Shown: positions 63,371 to 64,000 of the stretch, one piece after another | Position numbering within the stretch: position 1 is the stretch's first letter | Layout: each line of letters opens with the position of its first letter | NCBI GenBank assembly: GCA_963942565.1 | Contig: OZ012686.1 | Location: 58,664,917 to 58,728,916, forward strand | Reading direction: 5' to 3' | Length of the DNA: 64,000 nt | From: Maea johnstoni | Lineage: Eukaryota > Annelida > Polychaeta > Spionida > Magelonidae | Notes under the pieces: model-generated | What the model was told of the DNA's origin: nothing | The model's database searches: none | Seen by the model: the letters and a program-made list of their open reading frames with translations, nothing else | Made by a program: the position numbers and the translations under genes

Positions 63371-63979
63371 CATTCATTCTAGCTCTTGACTTCAACCTTT
63401 GACGTATCATTTGACTTGTAGGGGTTAACAGTTGGACTGATAAATCATTAGAGCTCCACCTCAAAGTCACTGACATACAAGTTATCCGAAACTTCTTTTG
63501 ATGTTAAGTTCCCATTATGGGGTAGGTAGAGAAAGTTGAATACCGGCACATACACGGGACTCCTTACACTATACAACCTGCATGGTCAGGATTAATGGAC
63601 TATTCGCGAATACCACACATCAATTTTTATTACCTTTTACTGTCGCATTTTATTGCAGCGTAGAAGTAACAAGACTGACAGAAACCAGCAAATGAATAAT
63701 AATGACTTGATAACACCAAAATAGAATATACAGCGTCATGTGACAAATAGTCCTCATCTAATCCTGGTGACTGTCCTTGGTAGATGCTCGGAATCCTGTT
63801 CACGCTCCATCTGACATAAAGTCCATGGAGTATTCAGGAATATTCTCAAACTTTCTACCGTTTACAGACACTGCTCACGAAAACCTTCTAGTAATATCAC
63901 CTCCCTAGAGCCTTCTAGACCGTATCACCAAAATAGAATAGCCAAATGTTCTCAATAACAAACCATCTATAAACCTCAG

Positions 63980-63999
63980 ACCCCCCCCCCCCCCCCCCC
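63980..63999 (+). repeat. Poly-C run at the window edge
   Basis: About 20 C residues ending the window; the true length is uncertain. Confidence 0.9.
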
Positions 64000-64000
64000 G

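Noticed and set aside
58735-63700. Third exon of the SLC25 carrier
   Set aside because: Acceptor-like sites near 58738, 59932, 62880 and 63658 are not followed by a VRLQ-like phase-0 reading.

Overview
The window looks like nuclear DNA from an animal, most likely a marine invertebrate, but the sequence does not fix the species. The grounds are an intron-split mitochondrial carrier gene, many non-LTR (LINE) fragments of Tx1/L1-like and CR1/L2/RTE-like type, a tyrosine-recombinase retrotransposon, several foldback elements, and long (TA)n, (ATT)n and (CATA)n tracts. A 200-base run of N marks an assembly gap. There are no prokaryotic operons, rRNA genes or CRISPR arrays, and most open frames in the window are microsatellite translations or antisense shadows.

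Layout. 1-7.6 kb: AT-rich intergenic DNA with a LINE 3' end, microsatellites and one possible exon. 7.6-10 kb: a nested symmetric structure, in which two (TA)n tracts bracket an inverted repeat with a perfect 98-bp hairpin near its centre. 13.3-14.1 kb: a smaller relative of that inner foldback element. 15.8-17.3 kb: a 146-bp hairpin, then a LINE fragment held between 105-bp inverted repeats. 17.6-23.5 kb: a GC-rich Ngaro/PAT-type tyrosine-recombinase retrotransposon with three open frames and split direct repeats (A1 ... B1 A2 B2). A decayed LINE reverse transcriptase abuts its right end. 24-33 kb: several diverged tandem arrays and (TA)n tracts in otherwise unremarkable DNA, with a compact GC-balanced block near 30 kb that could be regulatory. 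36.5-38.3 kb: a minus-strand LINE 3' end, a perfect 70-bp palindrome, and two possible minus-strand host exons. 40.1 kb: an orphan exon-like frame. 42.3-44.9 kb: a young, 5'-truncated Tx1/L1-like LINE with a 13-bp target-site duplication and an uninterrupted reverse transcriptase frame. 45.3-48.6 kb: tRNA-derived SINE-like units, one split by a 469-bp MITE with an 8-bp duplication, and a 48-bp minisatellite.

49.4 kb to beyond the right edge: the clearest host gene, a plus-strand SLC25 mitochondrial carrier closest by eye to SLC25A45/47/48. It has a first coding exon at 49415-49595, a 5.9-kb intron carrying its own LINE insertion and microsatellites, and a 44-bp second exon at 55531-55574. Later exons were not found. 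57.6-58.4 kb holds a 738-bp foldback element, 59.4 kb a CR1/L2-like LINE 3' end, and 60.2-61.7 kb a Tx1-like LINE fragment between two diverged 180-bp direct repeats.

No multi-gene pathway is visible. The window is mainly a record of repeated, often nested, transposition around one identifiable host gene and a few weaker exon candidates.
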